Source: Paludibacter propionicigenes WB4 (lineage in GTDB: Bacteria; Bacteroidota; Bacteroidia; Bacteroidales; Paludibacteraceae). From it: a stretch of 64,000 nucleotides of DNA. The translations under genes and the position numbers were made by a program. The stretch lies in assembly GCF_000183135.1 (NCBI RefSeq), contig NC_014734.1:2790001-2854000 (forward strand), read 5' to 3'. Of this stretch, positions 27,366 through 37,178 are shown piece by piece; position 1 is the first letter of the stretch, and every line of letters starts with the position of its first letter. The notes beneath the pieces were generated by a model. The model was not told the origin of the DNA. It made no database searches and saw nothing but the letters and a program-made list of their open reading frames with translations.

Positions 27366-27944
27366 ATGATTAACTCTAAAGCATCATATTTGGAATATCT
27401 GGAAAAGGATAGATTACGACTTGGTATAAAAAAACACAAGCCATTATTCTTAAATCCATTTGAAATTGATTTGGAGATTTGGGAGTTCCAGAAAGCATTA
27501 AGAAAGTGTGAGTATTTTTATAATATCGATAACAATTCAATAATGTGGAGAATAAAGAAATTTTTTGCTGCGCGAAATTTTAAAAGACTTTCGTGTAAGT
27601 TAGGATTTACTATTCCTACGAATTGTTTTGGTCCGGGTTTGAGGATACTGCATCGTGGAACTATAGTCATAAACGGACAATGTGAAATAGGTGAGAACTG
27701 TACTCTAAATGCATGTGTAAATATTGGCACTCAGGCAGGGTACATTGATAAAGTTCCCAAAATTGGTAATAATGTCTATATCGGACCGGGAGCAAAGCTC
27801 TTTGGAGATATTTATATCGCTGACGGTTGCGCTATCGGTGCTAATGCTGTAGTAAATAAAAGTTTCACTGAGCCAAATTCTGTCATAGTGGGTATTCCAG
27901 CGGTAAAAAAAGGTTCTCTTGATAGAGATTTACACATAAATTGA
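27366..27944 (+). CDS. Serine acetyltransferase-like hexapeptide acyltransferase
   Basis: A 192-residue left-handed beta-helix acyltransferase of the CysE/LbH_SAT type. Hexapeptide turns run through TIVINGQCEIGENCTLNACV, IGTQAGY, PKIGNNVYIGPGAKLFGDIY and CAIGANAVVNKSF, and the acetyl-CoA site tail is SVIVGIPAVKKG. The histidine of GLRILHRGTI is in the catalytic position. In this locus it should O-acetylate a sugar rather than serine. It lies just 5 bases before the next gene. Confidence 0.85.
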   Translation: MINSKASYLEYLEKDRLRLGIKKHKPLFLNPFEIDLEIWEFQKALRKCEYFYNIDNNSIMWRIKKFFAARNFKRLSCKLGFTIPTNCFGPGLRILHRGTIVINGQCEIGENCTLNACVNIGTQAGYIDKVPKIGNNVYIGPGAKLFGDIYIADGCAIGANAVVNKSFTEPNSVIVGIPAVKKGSLDRDLHIN

Positions 27945-27949
27945 AAAAT

Positions 27950-28912
27950 ATGAGGATAGATTATTTTATTCTGAAAAGTATAAAAAAAATATACAGGAAA
28001 TTTTTTAATACAAACAAGGGTGAACCAATTGAATTTGAGAAAGACCCCAATGTTGTATGTAAGGAACTTGTTGATTTGATAACTTCAGACAAACCCATAA
28101 TGGTAGCCAGATACGGTGCTACGGAATTATTGTGTATTGTGAATTACATAAATATAAAGAAAGGCAGGCCTAATTTAAGAGAGTATTTTAATACTGAAGA
28201 TTCTGATTGGTGGTGGGCTGACAACAAATTAAAGCAAATAGAGGAGCTGAGTGGTTTTTTCCCTGCTACAATCCAAAATGTTGAACGTTTTTGTGAATTA
28301 ATGATTGATGATTCTGCCCAAGTCGATGCGTTGGCTTCATGGATAGACAACGAGAAATATATGCAGGAATATATCGCGGATGCATATCGTTTTCAAGGTC
28401 TTCTTCTAGACCCATTCTGGAGTGATACGCCCTGGACTGTGGCTTTGAAGGGAAAGAAAGTATTGGTAATACATCCGTTTGAGGATACGATTAAGTCGCA
28501 ATACAAAAAAAGAGAACTGCTGTTTACAAACCCAGATATTCTTCCTGAATTCGAGCTGAAGACAATAAAAGCTGTACAAAGTCTGGGTGGGAACAGTGAA
28601 TTTTCTACCTGGTTTGAAGCATTGGATTACATGAAATCGGAGATTGATAAAATTGATTTTGATATTTGTCTTATCGGAGCCGGAGCATACGGATTTCCAT
28701 TAGCGGCATACGTCAAACGTATTGGGAAAAAGGCTATTCATGTGGGTGGCAGCCTTCAACTTGTTTTCGGCATACGTGGTAAACGTTGGGAAAATGAGAA
28801 CTATAATGAAGTATATAATTACTCCAAACTGATGAATGAACATTGGGTAAAACCAGCGGAACAAGAAAAACCCCGCAATGCATCTAATGTTGAGGATGCT
28901 TGTTATTGGTAA
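27950..28912 (+). CDS. Capsule-locus protein, possible GT-D-fold glycosyltransferase
   Basis: A 320-residue soluble protein; I start at ATG 27950 (a TTG at 27941 is in frame). I do not recognise it firmly. The segment PIMVARYGATELLCIVNYIN is reminiscent of the conserved Arg/Glu region of GT-D-fold transferases (DUF1792), and FDICLIGAGAYGFPLAAYVK with KKAIHVGGSLQLVFGIRGKR reads as a nucleotide-binding core near the C-terminus. The position between an acyltransferase and a GT4 gene supports a sugar-transfer role. It could also be a sugar-modifying enzyme with no transferase activity. Confidence 0.55.
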   Translation: MRIDYFILKSIKKIYRKFFNTNKGEPIEFEKDPNVVCKELVDLITSDKPIMVARYGATELLCIVNYINIKKGRPNLREYFNTEDSDWWWADNKLKQIEELSGFFPATIQNVERFCELMIDDSAQVDALASWIDNEKYMQEYIADAYRFQGLLLDPFWSDTPWTVALKGKKVLVIHPFEDTIKSQYKKRELLFTNPDILPEFELKTIKAVQSLGGNSEFSTWFEALDYMKSEIDKIDFDICLIGAGAYGFPLAAYVKRIGKKAIHVGGSLQLVFGIRGKRWENENYNEVYNYSKLMNEHWVKPAEQEKPRNASNVEDACYW

Positions 28913-28927
28913 TGTAAAAATTTGCAT

Positions 28928-30175
28928 ATGAAGATTCTTTGGATTACAAATACGCTCTTCCCTGATATCTGTATCGAACTCGGTATTAGCGTTCCCGTTA
29001 TAGGTGGTTGGATGCACTCGGGCGCAAAAGCTCTTTTGAATGAGAACTCCGGAATAAAATTGGGTGTAGCGACTTTATATAAAGGTAAAGAGTTTAAATC
29101 AATACATTTGAATGGGATTACTTACTTTCTGCTTCCTAATAAGCGGAATAACAGGAAGTATGAGTATGCGTTAGAGTCGCATTGGAAAACCATTAATAGT
29201 CAGTTTAGACCAGACATTGTACATTTACACGGTTCAGAATATCCTGTGGGATTGGCTTTTATAAAAGCTTGTGGTAATAGGAATGTTGTAGTGTCAATTC
29301 AAGGATTGGTAAGCGTTTATGAAAAGTATTATTATGGAGGTATTTCCAGATATACATTGCTCAAAAATACTACTTTAAGAGATCTTGTCAGACTAGATAC
29401 AATCTTTTTTCAACAGTCAAATATGCGTAGGCGTGGACTTTGGGAAAAAGAGACTCTACAATCTGTTGATCATGTTATAGGCAGAACATCCTGGGATAAA
29501 ATTCATACATGGGCATTGAACCCTTCAGCAAATTATCATTTTTGTAACGAAACTTTACGAGAAAGCTTTTATGTTGGAAATTGGGAAATTGAAAAATGTG
29601 AGAGATATAGCATTTTTCTTAGTCAGGCTAATTATCCTATAAAAGGACTGCACAAGATGATTGAAGCATTGCCGCTCATAATTAGACATTTTCCTTCTGT
29701 TAAAGTATATGTTGCCGGAAATGATTTTATTACAAACAGAAGATGGAAATTGAGTGGGTATGGAAAATACATTAGTTCACAGATAGATAAATTCAGATTA
29801 AAAGACAAAATAATTTTCACGGGAAATCTATCGGAAAAGGATATGTGTGAAAGATACCTAAATTCGCATGTGTTTGTCTGTCCATCGTCTATAGAAAACA
29901 GTTCTAATTCTGTGGGTGAAGCCCAATTATTGGGCGTTCCATGTGTTGCTTCGTATGTAGGTGGAATGTCTAATTTGATTTCGCAAAGAAAAACAGGGAT
30001 ATTGTATCGATTTGAAGAGATTGAAATTCTAGCGAATGGTGTTTGCGAAATTTTCTATAATGATACTTTGGCCACAGAATTATCAAAAAAAGGTAAGGAA
30101 GAGGCACTTTTTCGTCATAATGGTAAGATAAATGCCCAACAACTTTGTTCGATATATGAAAGCATTCTGAGATGA
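28928..30175 (+). CDS. GT4-family glycosyltransferase
   Basis: A 415-residue GT-B fold glycosyltransferase of family 4; I use ATG 28928. The N-terminal MKILWITNTLFPDICIELG and PVIGGWMHSGAKALL make the acceptor domain. The C-terminal donor domain has RYSIFLSQANYPIKGLHKMI and the E-x7-E segment SSIENSSNSVGEAQLLGVPC. It should be retaining and use a nucleotide sugar on the cytoplasmic face. It is not close in sequence to the three PALAPY paralogues further down, so it probably adds a different residue of the repeat unit. The gap of 56 bases to the polymerase gene fits the same transcript. Confidence 0.88.
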   Translation: MKILWITNTLFPDICIELGISVPVIGGWMHSGAKALLNENSGIKLGVATLYKGKEFKSIHLNGITYFLLPNKRNNRKYEYALESHWKTINSQFRPDIVHLHGSEYPVGLAFIKACGNRNVVVSIQGLVSVYEKYYYGGISRYTLLKNTTLRDLVRLDTIFFQQSNMRRRGLWEKETLQSVDHVIGRTSWDKIHTWALNPSANYHFCNETLRESFYVGNWEIEKCERYSIFLSQANYPIKGLHKMIEALPLIIRHFPSVKVYVAGNDFITNRRWKLSGYGKYISSQIDKFRLKDKIIFTGNLSEKDMCERYLNSHVFVCPSSIENSSNSVGEAQLLGVPCVASYVGGMSNLISQRKTGILYRFEEIEILANGVCEIFYNDTLATELSKKGKEEALFRHNGKINAQQLCSIYESILR

Positions 30176-30231
30176 TTGCCTTTATTTATTATTTGTATTC
30201 TAACTTATCCTTTTAGTTTTATAAATTCAAA

Positions 30232-31557
30232 ATGACCAAAAGACAGCTTTTATTAAATGCCATATCATTCTCGATGTTACCTATCACTGTTTTTTCAGTG
30301 ATTGATCATCCGGCACCAAGGACTAATCTTATTGCTTATTTCAATATAACAACTTTCTGGTGGATTGTGATAGTGCTCATTTTTGTTGCCTTTTTGCTAA
30401 ATAGTTATTATTATTTGGAAAAAGGAAACAGCCAAAATATGAGGGTAATTCAATGGTATTTAGTTTGGAATCTTTTTTGTATTGTTAGAGGTGGGTTTGT
30501 TTCAGAAACTTATTGGGATTGGAAAGGATTAATCGGTAATTCATTTGGATTATTAGCCCCATTGGTGGCGTATTCGGCCTTAAATACTAAATTGTTACAG
30601 TCTATATTGACTACTTACCTGAAGTACGTACTACCTCTTTTTCTTGTGTTTTTTATTATAATCAATACTGATTCTTATGGTTTTTATTTAGTTCCCATAG
30701 GCTTTTTAATGTTATTTTTCCCGGTTTTATCTGTTCGTTGGAAATGGATTATAGCAATATTTTCGGTGCTGGTTATGTCAGCAGATCTTGGTGCACGAAG
30801 TAATGTTATTAAGTTCGGAGTACCTTCAGTTTTAATGCTTCTTTATTATTTAAGGTATAGAATCTCTACTAAATTATTGGAAGTAATCAGGCTAATACTA
30901 ATAATAATTCCGGTGATCTTATTTTCGTTGGCAGTCAGTGGATTGTTCAACGTATTTGAGATAGATAAGTATGTAAAGAAAGATTATAATACCGTTGAAA
31001 GAGACGCTAATGGTAACATTGTTGAGGATGATCTAAAGGCAGATACACGAACTTTTTTATATGTTGAAGTTTTATATTCAGCAAAGGTTTATAATAGCTG
31101 GATTATTGGAAGATCGCCTGCTAGAGGTAACTTGAGTGAAGCTTTTGGTTATGGTGAAGATAAAGGCGGTAGAGTTGGCGAGCGATTAGGGAACGAAGTA
31201 GCTATTTTAAATGTATTTACATGGACAGGTATAGTGGGAGTTATATTATATCTTTTTGTATTTTATAGGGCTTCGTATTTGGCTATAAATCAATCTAATA
31301 ATATATTTAGTAAAATCATTGGGCTGTTTATTGCTTTTAGATGGGCGTATGCATGGGTTGAAGATATTAACTATTTTACGTTGACAACAGTGTTTCTTTG
31401 GCTAACTATCGGTTTTTGCTTTTCTAGGTCTTTCAGATCCATGTCTGACAAAGAAGTACAGCGTTGGGTACGAGGAATCTTTAGGTTTCAGAATGGATTG
31501 ACAAAGAGAGAGTTACAAAGAATAAAAATGAAACGGATAGCTGAAAATAATCAATAG
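30232..31557 (+). CDS. Wzy-type O-antigen/EPS polymerase
   Basis: A 441-residue integral membrane protein with about 10-11 hydrophobic segments and a long periplasmic loop (about 245-310) containing the SPARGNLSEAFGYGEDKG region, rich in Arg and Gly, as in Wzy polymerases. Sequence conservation of these proteins is low, so the call rests on topology, size and position among Wzx, Wzc and glycosyltransferase genes. It should join repeat units on the periplasmic side by the Wzy-dependent route. The basic tail after the last membrane segment is cytoplasmic. Confidence 0.78.
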   Translation: MTKRQLLLNAISFSMLPITVFSVIDHPAPRTNLIAYFNITTFWWIVIVLIFVAFLLNSYYYLEKGNSQNMRVIQWYLVWNLFCIVRGGFVSETYWDWKGLIGNSFGLLAPLVAYSALNTKLLQSILTTYLKYVLPLFLVFFIIINTDSYGFYLVPIGFLMLFFPVLSVRWKWIIAIFSVLVMSADLGARSNVIKFGVPSVLMLLYYLRYRISTKLLEVIRLILIIIPVILFSLAVSGLFNVFEIDKYVKKDYNTVERDANGNIVEDDLKADTRTFLYVEVLYSAKVYNSWIIGRSPARGNLSEAFGYGEDKGGRVGERLGNEVAILNVFTWTGIVGVILYLFVFYRASYLAINQSNNIFSKIIGLFIAFRWAYAWVEDINYFTLTTVFLWLTIGFCFSRSFRSMSDKEVQRWVRGIFRFQNGLTKRELQRIKMKRIAENNQ

Positions 31558-31611
31558 ATAGATTTTCTATTTGTTGAATTATACTGATTGTCGATTAATT
31601 AAAATGATTTT

Positions 31612-32229
31612 ATGAAAATTCTAATTATACTTTTTAAAATCAATAAGAGAATATATAAATCTGTATCTCTATTTTTTGAACAGATTGTTTCTTATGTATT
31701 GTTGAGGTTGAATGGCGTTACAATTGGTTCCGGACTGAAATCGAGGGGTATACCGAGTGTAGATGTTTCTTTAGGAGGAAAATTTTCTATCGGGAACAAT
31801 TTTGATATGAATAATGGTCACAAGTACAATAAAATAGGTCGACAACAAAAATGTTTCTTTATTGTAAGAGAAAAAGGTCATTTAGTCATTGGAAATAATG
31901 TAGGTATAAGTTCAACAGCCATTATCTGTGATAAGTATATACAAATTGGTGACTTCGTGAAAATTGGAGGTAATGTTGTGATTTATGATACTGACTTTCA
32001 TGCCTTAGATTCTAATCTGAGAAACGAGGAACAAGCTGATTACAATAATACTAATCAGGAAGCCGTAATTATTGAAAATAATGTTTTTATCGGTGCGCAT
32101 TCTACTATTTTAAAAGGAGTTCGTATTGGTGAAAATTCAATTATTGGTGCATGTTCAGTCGTTACAAAATCAATTCCAAGGAATGAGATATGGGGCGGAA
32201 ATCCAGCTAAATTTATAAGAGGCATATAG
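31612..32229 (+). CDS. Hexapeptide O-acetyltransferase (WbbJ/maltose acetyltransferase type)
   Basis: A 205-residue left-handed beta-helix acyltransferase. The hexapeptide region runs from HLVIGNNVGISSTAIICDKY through IGDFVKIGGNVVIYDTDFHA, with the catalytic histidine in DTDFHALD, to NNVFIGAHSTILKGVRIGEN and the closing WGGNPAKFIRGI, which is typical of the xenobiotic/maltose acetyltransferase group. It is expected to put an acetyl group on a sugar of the exopolysaccharide. It is the second acyltransferase of the locus, so two different positions may be acetylated. Confidence 0.87.
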   Translation: MKILIILFKINKRIYKSVSLFFEQIVSYVLLRLNGVTIGSGLKSRGIPSVDVSLGGKFSIGNNFDMNNGHKYNKIGRQQKCFFIVREKGHLVIGNNVGISSTAIICDKYIQIGDFVKIGGNVVIYDTDFHALDSNLRNEEQADYNNTNQEAVIIENNVFIGAHSTILKGVRIGENSIIGACSVVTKSIPRNEIWGGNPAKFIRGI

Positions 32230-32261
32230 TATCTTACTCTGTGTTTAATTGCTAAAAAGGA

Positions 32262-33140
32262 ATGTATATGGATAAAATTGCAGTGTTGCTAACTTGCTAT
32301 AATAGAAGAAATAAAACTATAAGTTGCTTGAAATCATTTTATGCCGCTGTTGGTTTATCTAACGGAGATAGAGAATTTGATGTCTTTTTGGTCGATGATG
32401 GTTGTACAGATGGAACACCCGATGTGGTTAAGGCATTGTTCTCTCAGGTAAATGTAATTGCAGGAACCGGTAACCTGTTTTGGTCTGGAGGAATGAGGTT
32501 TGCATGGAAAACTGCATTATCTCAAGAAAAGGATTATGACTTCTTCTTACTTTTAAATGATGATGTTGAGCTAGTGGAAACTTTTCTTAATGATTTATTT
32601 CTAACTCATGATTATTGTTTGAGAGAATATCATAAGCCGGGAATTTACGTAAGTTCTACAAAAGATAAGGCTACTTCAGAAATATCGTATGGTGGAACAT
32701 TAATCACTCACTGGGGAATAAGAATAAAGTCTGTTTTGATTCAACCGGCCGATGTCCCCATAGCATGCACAATGGCAAATGCTAATATCTTGATGGTCAC
32801 AAAATCAGTTGTTGATAAAATTGGTATTTTGGATGAAAACTATGTACATCAATTCGGAGATTATGATTATACACTCGTGGCTTCGAAAAATGAAATCCCT
32901 GTACTGGTTTGTCCTGGTTTTGGAGGTTATTGTAGCGATGACCACGGGAATAGCTGGTTGGCATCTGATGCACCTTTAAAACAACGAATAAAATACCTGT
33001 ATAGCACTTTGGGATTATCGTACAAAGAACAGATTTATTATTTGAAGAAGAATTTTAGGTATCAGTTTCCATATTATTTTACTATGCTGTGGGTTAAAAC
33101 GATGTTTCCTGTGTTTTGGACAAAATATAAGAAAGCCTGA
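32262..33140 (+). CDS. GT2-family glycosyltransferase
   Basis: A 292-residue GT-A fold glycosyltransferase of family 2 (rhamnosyltransferase-like). It has VLLTCYNRRNKTISCLKSF, then VFLVDDGCTDGTPDVV, then the metal-binding LLLNDDVELVE (NDD in place of DxD), and later KIGILDENYVHQFGDYDYTL with the catalytic aspartates. The enzyme is inverting, cytoplasmic and membrane-associated, and the donor sugar is unknown. ATG 32262 and ATG 32268 are both possible starts. The gene is followed by a broken GT4 copy, marking the start of the duplicated part of the locus. Confidence 0.9.
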   Translation: MYMDKIAVLLTCYNRRNKTISCLKSFYAAVGLSNGDREFDVFLVDDGCTDGTPDVVKALFSQVNVIAGTGNLFWSGGMRFAWKTALSQEKDYDFFLLLNDDVELVETFLNDLFLTHDYCLREYHKPGIYVSSTKDKATSEISYGGTLITHWGIRIKSVLIQPADVPIACTMANANILMVTKSVVDKIGILDENYVHQFGDYDYTLVASKNEIPVLVCPGFGGYCSDDHGNSWLASDAPLKQRIKYLYSTLGLSYKEQIYYLKKNFRYQFPYYFTMLWVKTMFPVFWTKYKKA

Positions 33141-33186
33141 TATAATTTACTTGAAGATGATATAAACGGAAAGTGGAAGACTACGT

Positions 33187-33379
33187 ATGAGAAAGATGCT
33201 GATTTTTAATACTGCATTAGCTCCTAATATGATTGATCAATACAACGATTTGAATAAATTGTATGTAGTTAAGGTCGTATTTTTGAACGGAAATGTAACA
33301 ATACGATAAGTTTGATCAACACAAATTGCTGGAGCAGTTGAATTGTCAACACTCGTCTTATTTGAGTTTTCCAAATTAG
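33187..33379 (+). pseudogene. Frameshifted, truncated GT4 gene (PALAPY family)
   Basis: This is the remains of a fourth copy of the GT4 genes at 34542, 35914 and 38150. The first frame from ATG 33187 reads MRKMLIFNTALAPNMIDQYN, then DLNKLYVVKVVFLNGN, and stops at a TAA near 33309. In another frame, YDKFDQHKLLEQLNCQ and SSYLSFPN follow, matching NHKFDQSKLLSQLQCK of the next copy, before TAG at 33377. All of the donor domain is gone. The frameshift and deletion make it non-functional. Confidence 0.85.
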
Positions 33380-33439
33380 TATTTTTGATTGTATTTTAAA
33401 ATTTAATAGTTTTGAACCTTGTTTATGTAAATAGTTAGT

Positions 33440-34468
33440 ATGTTGACGTTTGAAAGTTTTAATGGTATACCCGTTGATTATGAATTATTTTTGATTGAAG
33501 AATATGCCTCATTTATAACCACTTGTCGTTATATTGAAGTAAATTATCCTGACTTTGATATCAATTATTTTACGGTTAAGGAAAATGGTAAACTTATTGA
33601 ATTATTAGTTTATGGGAATAAAGGCAATACTGCCACGTGTTTTAACTCACTGGTGTCTATTGATGAGAATATTATTTCTGAGTTTACAAAAAAATTATTT
33701 ATAAAGCATCCAACCATTTCAAAGATTGAGATTGTTGCGTCTTATAAAGACTATACTTTAAAGAAATCTTTTTTAAGTTTTAAATCAGATGATCAAATCT
33801 TAAAATTACCTTCGACATTAGATGAGTATTATCAGAAACTTAATTACCATGTAAGGAAAAATAGTAAGAACCGGAAAAATCGATTTCTAAGAGAATTTCC
33901 AATGGCCAAATTCGAAACTAAATATGGCTCTGAAATAGATGAAAGTATCGTTGATAAAATTCTTTTGCTCAATAGCAATAGAATGCAATCAAAAGGGACA
34001 GTTTTCGGTATTGATAACGCTTTCAAAGATAGTATTTGTAAATACTCAACGTTCTATGGATGCGTTGCTTATATTGAGATAGATGGTGAAATTGTAGCCG
34101 GTTGTATTTCAACTATATTAAATAAAAATATATTTGCTCATGTGATTGGACATGACAATAATTACTCGAATTTTAATTTGGGTGAAATGTGCTTTATATA
34201 TTTAATTGAAACTTCAATAAACAAGGGATTATCTACATTTCATTTTTTATGGGGACAGACGGAGTATAAAAGGAGATTATTAGCAGAACCTCATTTACTC
34301 TTTTTTTATTATATTTATAGATCCTACTCGGCTAATTATATGGTTGATAAAGTTAAGGGTCTAATTTCCGCTACTACGTCAAAAATTAGACAATCAAATT
34401 ATTCAAAACCTATCAGAGACGGAATTAAAAACTACAGGAAAAAAAAGATCCAAAAGCAAATGAATTGA
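33440..34468 (+). CDS. GNAT/FemAB-like acyltransferase of the EPS locus
   Basis: A 342-residue protein whose second half has the BcsL/CelD-type GNAT fold: YYQKLNYHVRKNSKNRKNRF (the basic helix), then GCVAYIEIDGEIVAGCIST, then FNLGEMCFIYLIETSINKGL and HFLWGQTEYKRRLL, which is the W-G-x-x-x-Y-K pattern of this group. Members transfer acyl or aminoacyl groups and several act in polysaccharide synthesis. The N-terminal 130 residues are probably a degenerate GNAT domain, as in FemAB proteins. It could modify an amino sugar of the polymer. The gene is placed between a dead and a live GT4 copy. Confidence 0.7.
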   Translation: MLTFESFNGIPVDYELFLIEEYASFITTCRYIEVNYPDFDINYFTVKENGKLIELLVYGNKGNTATCFNSLVSIDENIISEFTKKLFIKHPTISKIEIVASYKDYTLKKSFLSFKSDDQILKLPSTLDEYYQKLNYHVRKNSKNRKNRFLREFPMAKFETKYGSEIDESIVDKILLLNSNRMQSKGTVFGIDNAFKDSICKYSTFYGCVAYIEIDGEIVAGCISTILNKNIFAHVIGHDNNYSNFNLGEMCFIYLIETSINKGLSTFHFLWGQTEYKRRLLAEPHLLFFYYIYRSYSANYMVDKVKGLISATTSKIRQSNYSKPIRDGIKNYRKKKIQKQMN

Positions 34469-34541
34469 TATTTATAAGCAATTTATTTGAAAAATGAAAG
34501 ATGACACAAATTAATAGAATAAAGAGACTAAATCTGAAAGA

Positions 34542-35657
34542 ATGAAAAAGCTGTTAATATTCCATCCGGCTTTAGCTCCATATAGAGTAGATCAATTCAA
34601 TGCTTTAAGTAAGCTGTTTGATTTGGAAGTTGTATTTATTTTTGATAATGTTTGGAACCATAAATTTGATCAAAGTAAACTTCTTTCGCAGTTGCAATGC
34701 AAGGTTTCGTATTTATTAAAAGGGCCTAATTTTAAGGGGCGGGTGTTCCGTTTTGGTATGTTTAGAGCTATCAAAAGGATTAAACCGGATATTATTTTGG
34801 GGTATGAATATTCACTTACAACCCAGTATCTCATTTTATTAAGACGATTAGGATTAATAAAACAAAAGATAGGTTCTACAATAGACGATAGTATAGATAT
34901 TTGTAATCATGTTCAATCAAGAATTCGTTATTTAGCACGTCAAAATTCTGTTAGCAATTTAGACTATTTGGTAGTGTTCTCGAATGAAGTTTCACAATAC
35001 TATCAGAATACTTTTAACTTGAGTGATAAGCAGATTATTGTATCTCCAATTTTGCAGGATTCCGCAAGATTGAGGAATAATGCTGAAGAATTAGAACGCC
35101 TTGCAGTTCAATATTCTCAGGATTACCAGTTGGCTGGCAAAAAGGTTCTTTTATTTGTTGGGCGATTTATTCCTGAAAAAGGTTTGAAAGCATTTGTGAA
35201 AACTATCTATAAAATCCTATTGGAGCAAGATGAATTTATAGTCATTTTAGTTGGTGATGGTGGTGAAAAGAAATTTGTAGAGAATTTTGTTGCTGAGCAT
35301 AAGCTGGAAAGCAAGCTTCTTCTTCCTGGTCGATTTGAAGGAATAGAACTTCATGCGTGGTATCTTTGTGCATCCGGTTTTGTGTTGCCAAGTACTTATG
35401 AACCTTATGGGGCTGTTGTAAACGAGGCTCTAATCTTTGGATTAAAAGTCCTTTGTTCTCAATTTGCGGGTTGTTCTGGTTTAGTAGGTGAAAACGGAAT
35501 AGTTTTTAATCCGCTTGATGAAAAAGATACTATTGAGAAGTTTAATCGTTTTATGAACTCATTGGCTGCAATTGAAAATATTAAGTTGATAGATAAACCT
35601 TCGTTGATGTCAAATCATCAAACAAGTTTTATTAAAGAATGGGGGAAGTTAATGTAA
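34542..35657 (+). CDS. GT4-family glycosyltransferase, PALAPY paralogue 1
   Basis: A 371-residue GT-B glycosyltransferase. It begins MKKLLIFHPALAPYRVDQFN. The donor domain has VLLFVGRFIPEKGLKAFV and STYEPYGAVVNEALIFG, with the E-x7-E pair at E287 and E295, so a retaining family 4 mechanism is expected. It is closely related to the genes at 35914 and 38150 (same length, same E287/E295) and to the fragment at 33187. It shares the tail pattern NHQTSFIKEWGKL with 38150. The paralogues may add related sugars at different points of the repeat unit. Confidence 0.9.
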   Translation: MKKLLIFHPALAPYRVDQFNALSKLFDLEVVFIFDNVWNHKFDQSKLLSQLQCKVSYLLKGPNFKGRVFRFGMFRAIKRIKPDIILGYEYSLTTQYLILLRRLGLIKQKIGSTIDDSIDICNHVQSRIRYLARQNSVSNLDYLVVFSNEVSQYYQNTFNLSDKQIIVSPILQDSARLRNNAEELERLAVQYSQDYQLAGKKVLLFVGRFIPEKGLKAFVKTIYKILLEQDEFIVILVGDGGEKKFVENFVAEHKLESKLLLPGRFEGIELHAWYLCASGFVLPSTYEPYGAVVNEALIFGLKVLCSQFAGCSGLVGENGIVFNPLDEKDTIEKFNRFMNSLAAIENIKLIDKPSLMSNHQTSFIKEWGKLM

Positions 35658-35913
35658 AAGTAAACTGTTTGGCTAGCAATTTCTATTCATTCTTGCTTAT
35701 ATAACGCTCCTAAAGGATTTTTCATATTCCATTGCTTCTTATAGAAGCAAGATCAGGCTAGAAATTGATAATTATATAGTCAATATTAGCTCAGTAGGAG
35801 TGAAATCATTATAATATCATTAATTGTTTTGTGAGTTTAGAATTAGCAAATAAAAAGTCAAGACGACTACTTCATACTTAATCAACAATTTTCAATTAAA
35901 TGAGAATGAAAAT

Positions 35914-37032
35914 ATGAAAAAGAAGATACTGGTATTTCAGAAGGCGTTGGCTCCTTACAGCATTGATTTCTTTAATGAATTGAATAATGCTTTTGAAGCC
36001 GATATCTATTTTTTTCGGAAAAATCTACGGTCTCAGAAATTTGACATGAATAAGTTAGTATCTCAATTAAATTTTACACCTAAATTTCTGACATCAGGTT
36101 TTGAGCTTCATCATAAAGGTAGAATGATCAGGTTTGGCTATTTAAAAAAGATAGTTAAGTTCAAACCAGATTTAATTTTAGTCTGGGAATACAATATAAT
36201 AACATTTATAACTGCTCTATTTACAAAAATAGTATTTCCCAAAACAAAAGTGTATAGCCTTTGTGATGATAGTGTAGATATCGCCCAAAATAGTTCCACT
36301 CTCAGAAAGATTGGAAGACTATTGTGCTTTGTTTTTTTGGATGGAATTGTTTTGGATAATGAATTTGCCGAAGAGTGGTATAATAAGAACTTTCCTAATG
36401 TCAAAACTACTGTATTCCCTATTATACAGAAGGAAGAAAGAATCTTATCCATTATCAATGAAGCTAAGACTCTTACGCAGAGTTATGTTAGTCAATATAA
36501 TTTAGCCGAAAAGAAGGTCTTACTTTTTGTAGGCAGGTTAGTGGAAGTTAAAAACTTATGCTTTCTGATTGAAGTTTTTTCCGATTATGTATCAAAGAAT
36601 AAAAATACAGTATTAATATTAGTTGGCGATGGCGATAAGAAATCAGAATTAATAAAGCTGGTAGAACTACTGAAAATGAAAGATAATGTTATTTTTGCCG
36701 GTCGATTTGAGCATAAAGAATTGTATGCTTGGTTTCGGGTAGCTGATTATTTTATACTCCCAAGTACATGGGAGCCTTTTGGTGCTGTAGTAAATGAATC
36801 TTTAATCGCGGGCGTTCCGGTGATATGTTCAAATTTAGCAGGTGCTTCTTGTCTGATAAACGATAGAAACGGTGTGATTTTTAATCCCTATGATAAAGGC
36901 GAATTGTTAACCACTATTGAAAAGGTGTTTAGCGAAAAAAGTAAATTAAACAATACCTCATTAATGCCATATACCTTTAATCAGAAAATTTGTGAACTGA
37001 TTTCATTTTTGAAAGGTGAAGATTTGAAGTAG
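35914..37032 (+). CDS. GT4-family glycosyltransferase, PALAPY paralogue 2
   Basis: A 372-residue GT4 enzyme, the most diverged of the three live paralogues. The N-terminus is MKKKILVFQKALAPYSIDFF, and the donor-domain motifs are KVLLFVGRLVEVKNLCFLIE and STWEPFGAVVNESLIAG, with E287 and E295. The C-terminal NHQ-KEW signature of the other two copies is missing. A 256-base gap upstream holds no gene and separates it from paralogue 1, longer than most gaps in the locus. It is probably retaining, cytoplasmic and membrane-associated, with unknown sugar specificity. Confidence 0.9.
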   Translation: MKKKILVFQKALAPYSIDFFNELNNAFEADIYFFRKNLRSQKFDMNKLVSQLNFTPKFLTSGFELHHKGRMIRFGYLKKIVKFKPDLILVWEYNIITFITALFTKIVFPKTKVYSLCDDSVDIAQNSSTLRKIGRLLCFVFLDGIVLDNEFAEEWYNKNFPNVKTTVFPIIQKEERILSIINEAKTLTQSYVSQYNLAEKKVLLFVGRLVEVKNLCFLIEVFSDYVSKNKNTVLILVGDGDKKSELIKLVELLKMKDNVIFAGRFEHKELYAWFRVADYFILPSTWEPFGAVVNESLIAGVPVICSNLAGASCLINDRNGVIFNPYDKGELLTTIEKVFSEKSKLNNTSLMPYTFNQKICELISFLKGEDLK

Positions 37033-37178
37033 TATAACTGCTTTTAAATAATTGTTTTTCAATAACTTTATACCTTCGGTATTATTTCTTTTCGTTCTCA
37101 ACTACTGATTGACATTATTGGATAAATGTATTTTAAAAGTTGTAATAAAACGATTTATGTTTTCTTAAATACAATAAT

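Noticed and set aside
35658-35913. GGCTAG-AATT short repeat in the gap between two GT4 genes
   Set aside because: Two loosely similar pieces about 80 bases apart are too short and imperfect to call a repeat element.
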